Origin: Pseudomonadales bacterium
GTDB taxonomy: Bacteria > Pseudomonadota > Gammaproteobacteria > Pseudomonadales > Pseudohongiellaceae
DNA length: 32,672 nt
Direction of reading: 5' to 3'
NCBI GenBank assembly: GCA_023256835.1
Contig: JALREE010000308.1
Coordinates: forward strand, 1-32,672
The notes below the pieces were generated by a model that saw only the letters and a program-made list of their open reading frames with translations, did no database searches and was not told the origin of the DNA. The translations under genes and the position numbers were made by a program. This document shows, one piece after another, positions 32,287 through 32,672 of the stretch. How positions within the stretch are numbered: the stretch's first letter is position 1; every line of letters starts with the position of its first letter.

Positions 32287-32672
32287 ATGAAACGAATCGC
32301 CCTTCTCAGCCAGCGCCTGGCCAATCAGATCGCCGCCGGCGAAGTCGTCGAACGCCCCGCCTCCGTGGTCAAGGAATTGCTGGAGAACTGCCTGGATGCC
32401 GGCGCGGATCGCGTCGAGATCGATCTGGAGCAAGGCGGCATGCGTCTGATCCGCATCCGCGACAATGGTTCGGGCATCGACAAGGAGGACCTCGGGCTGG
32501 CGCTCAGCCGCCACGCCACCAGCAAGATCGCGAATCTGGACGATCTGGAGAACATCGCCAGTCTTGGATTTCGTGGCGAGGCCCTGGCCAGCATCTGTTC
32601 TGTCTCGCGCCTGGAACTGGTCTCCCGGGCCCGCGATGCACAGGACGATAACGCCTGGCGCGTCGAGGCGCA
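32287..32672 (+). CDS. mutL: DNA mismatch repair protein MutL, N-terminal part (3' end outside window)
   Basis: Absent from the ORF track because it runs off the window; 128 codons are visible. The GHKL ATPase motifs are present: [20 protein letters not shown] (motif I with Glu and Asn), RIRDNGSGI (motif II), ATSKI and [12 protein letters not shown] (motif III). MutL couples MutS mismatch recognition to downstream nicking and excision. ENCLDAGA replaces the more usual ENSLDAGA, a mild change. It starts 24 bp after amiB, probably in the same transcript. The ribosome-binding site is weak. Confidence 0.96.
   Translation, partial: MKRIALLSQRLANQIAAGEVVERPASVVKELLENCLDAGADRVEIDLEQGGMRLIRIRDNGSGIDKEDLGLALSRHATSKIANLDDLENIASLGFRGEALASICSVSRLELVSRARDAQDDNAWRVEA

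Noticed and set aside
30877-32514. 545-residue minus-strand ORF
   Set aside because: Antisense to amiB and running into mutL, both certain genes; no motif in this frame.

Overview
The window is a GC-rich, densely coded bacterial chromosome segment, most likely from an aerobic, heterotrophic gammaproteobacterium. The main evidence is the block nnrE/D - tsaE - amiB - mutL at the right end, a classical gammaproteobacterial order. An Fpr-type ferredoxin-NADP reductase, an OxyR-type regulator, a TonB-dependent receptor and several exported redox proteins agree with this. The genus cannot be named from the sequence alone. No tRNA, rRNA, CRISPR array, insertion sequence or phage gene was seen.

Left part (1-12.5 kb): the 3' end of fpr converges on an exported redoxin at a strong shared terminator. 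An RND/MMPL exporter and a ClpP paralogue with an intact catalytic triad follow as a likely operon. Next come a small secreted protein and an NnrU-family membrane protein on the minus strand. An OxyR-like regulator reads the other way, and the gap between them holds a minus-strand terminator plus a second hairpin, an arrangement that resembles oxyR/oxyS. A multidomain exported protein (degenerate redoxin, cytochrome c, copper monooxygenase-like, two EF hands) converges on an iorAB-like molybdenum hydroxylase pair. A small lipoprotein closes this part.

Centre (12.5-25.5 kb): this is the most interesting region. On the minus strand lie an FMN-binding glutamate-synthase-like protein, a DUF481 outer-membrane protein, two tandem exported RidA proteins, a diheme cytochrome c, a large TonB-dependent receptor and a ToxR/CadC-type transmembrane regulator with a large C-terminal region. 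Divergently on the plus strand lie a Tat-exported FAD amine/amino-acid oxidase and a gamma-glutamyltransferase. A nearly identical 33-bp element (29/33 matches) sits in the same orientation upstream of both the receptor and the oxidase, each time about 20 bp before a good -10 box. This suggests one regulon: uptake by the receptor, release of amino compounds by the transferase, oxidation to imines by the FAD enzyme, imine hydrolysis by exported RidA, and possible electron removal by the cytochrome. That pathway is an inference from domains and layout.

Right part (25.5-32.7 kb): a SixA-like phosphatase and a ChaN-like heme-binding protein converge, with overlap, on a DUF4159 protein. A MarR regulator with its own palindromic operator heads the nnrE/D - tsaE - amiB (two LysM) - mutL block. 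mutL runs off the window.
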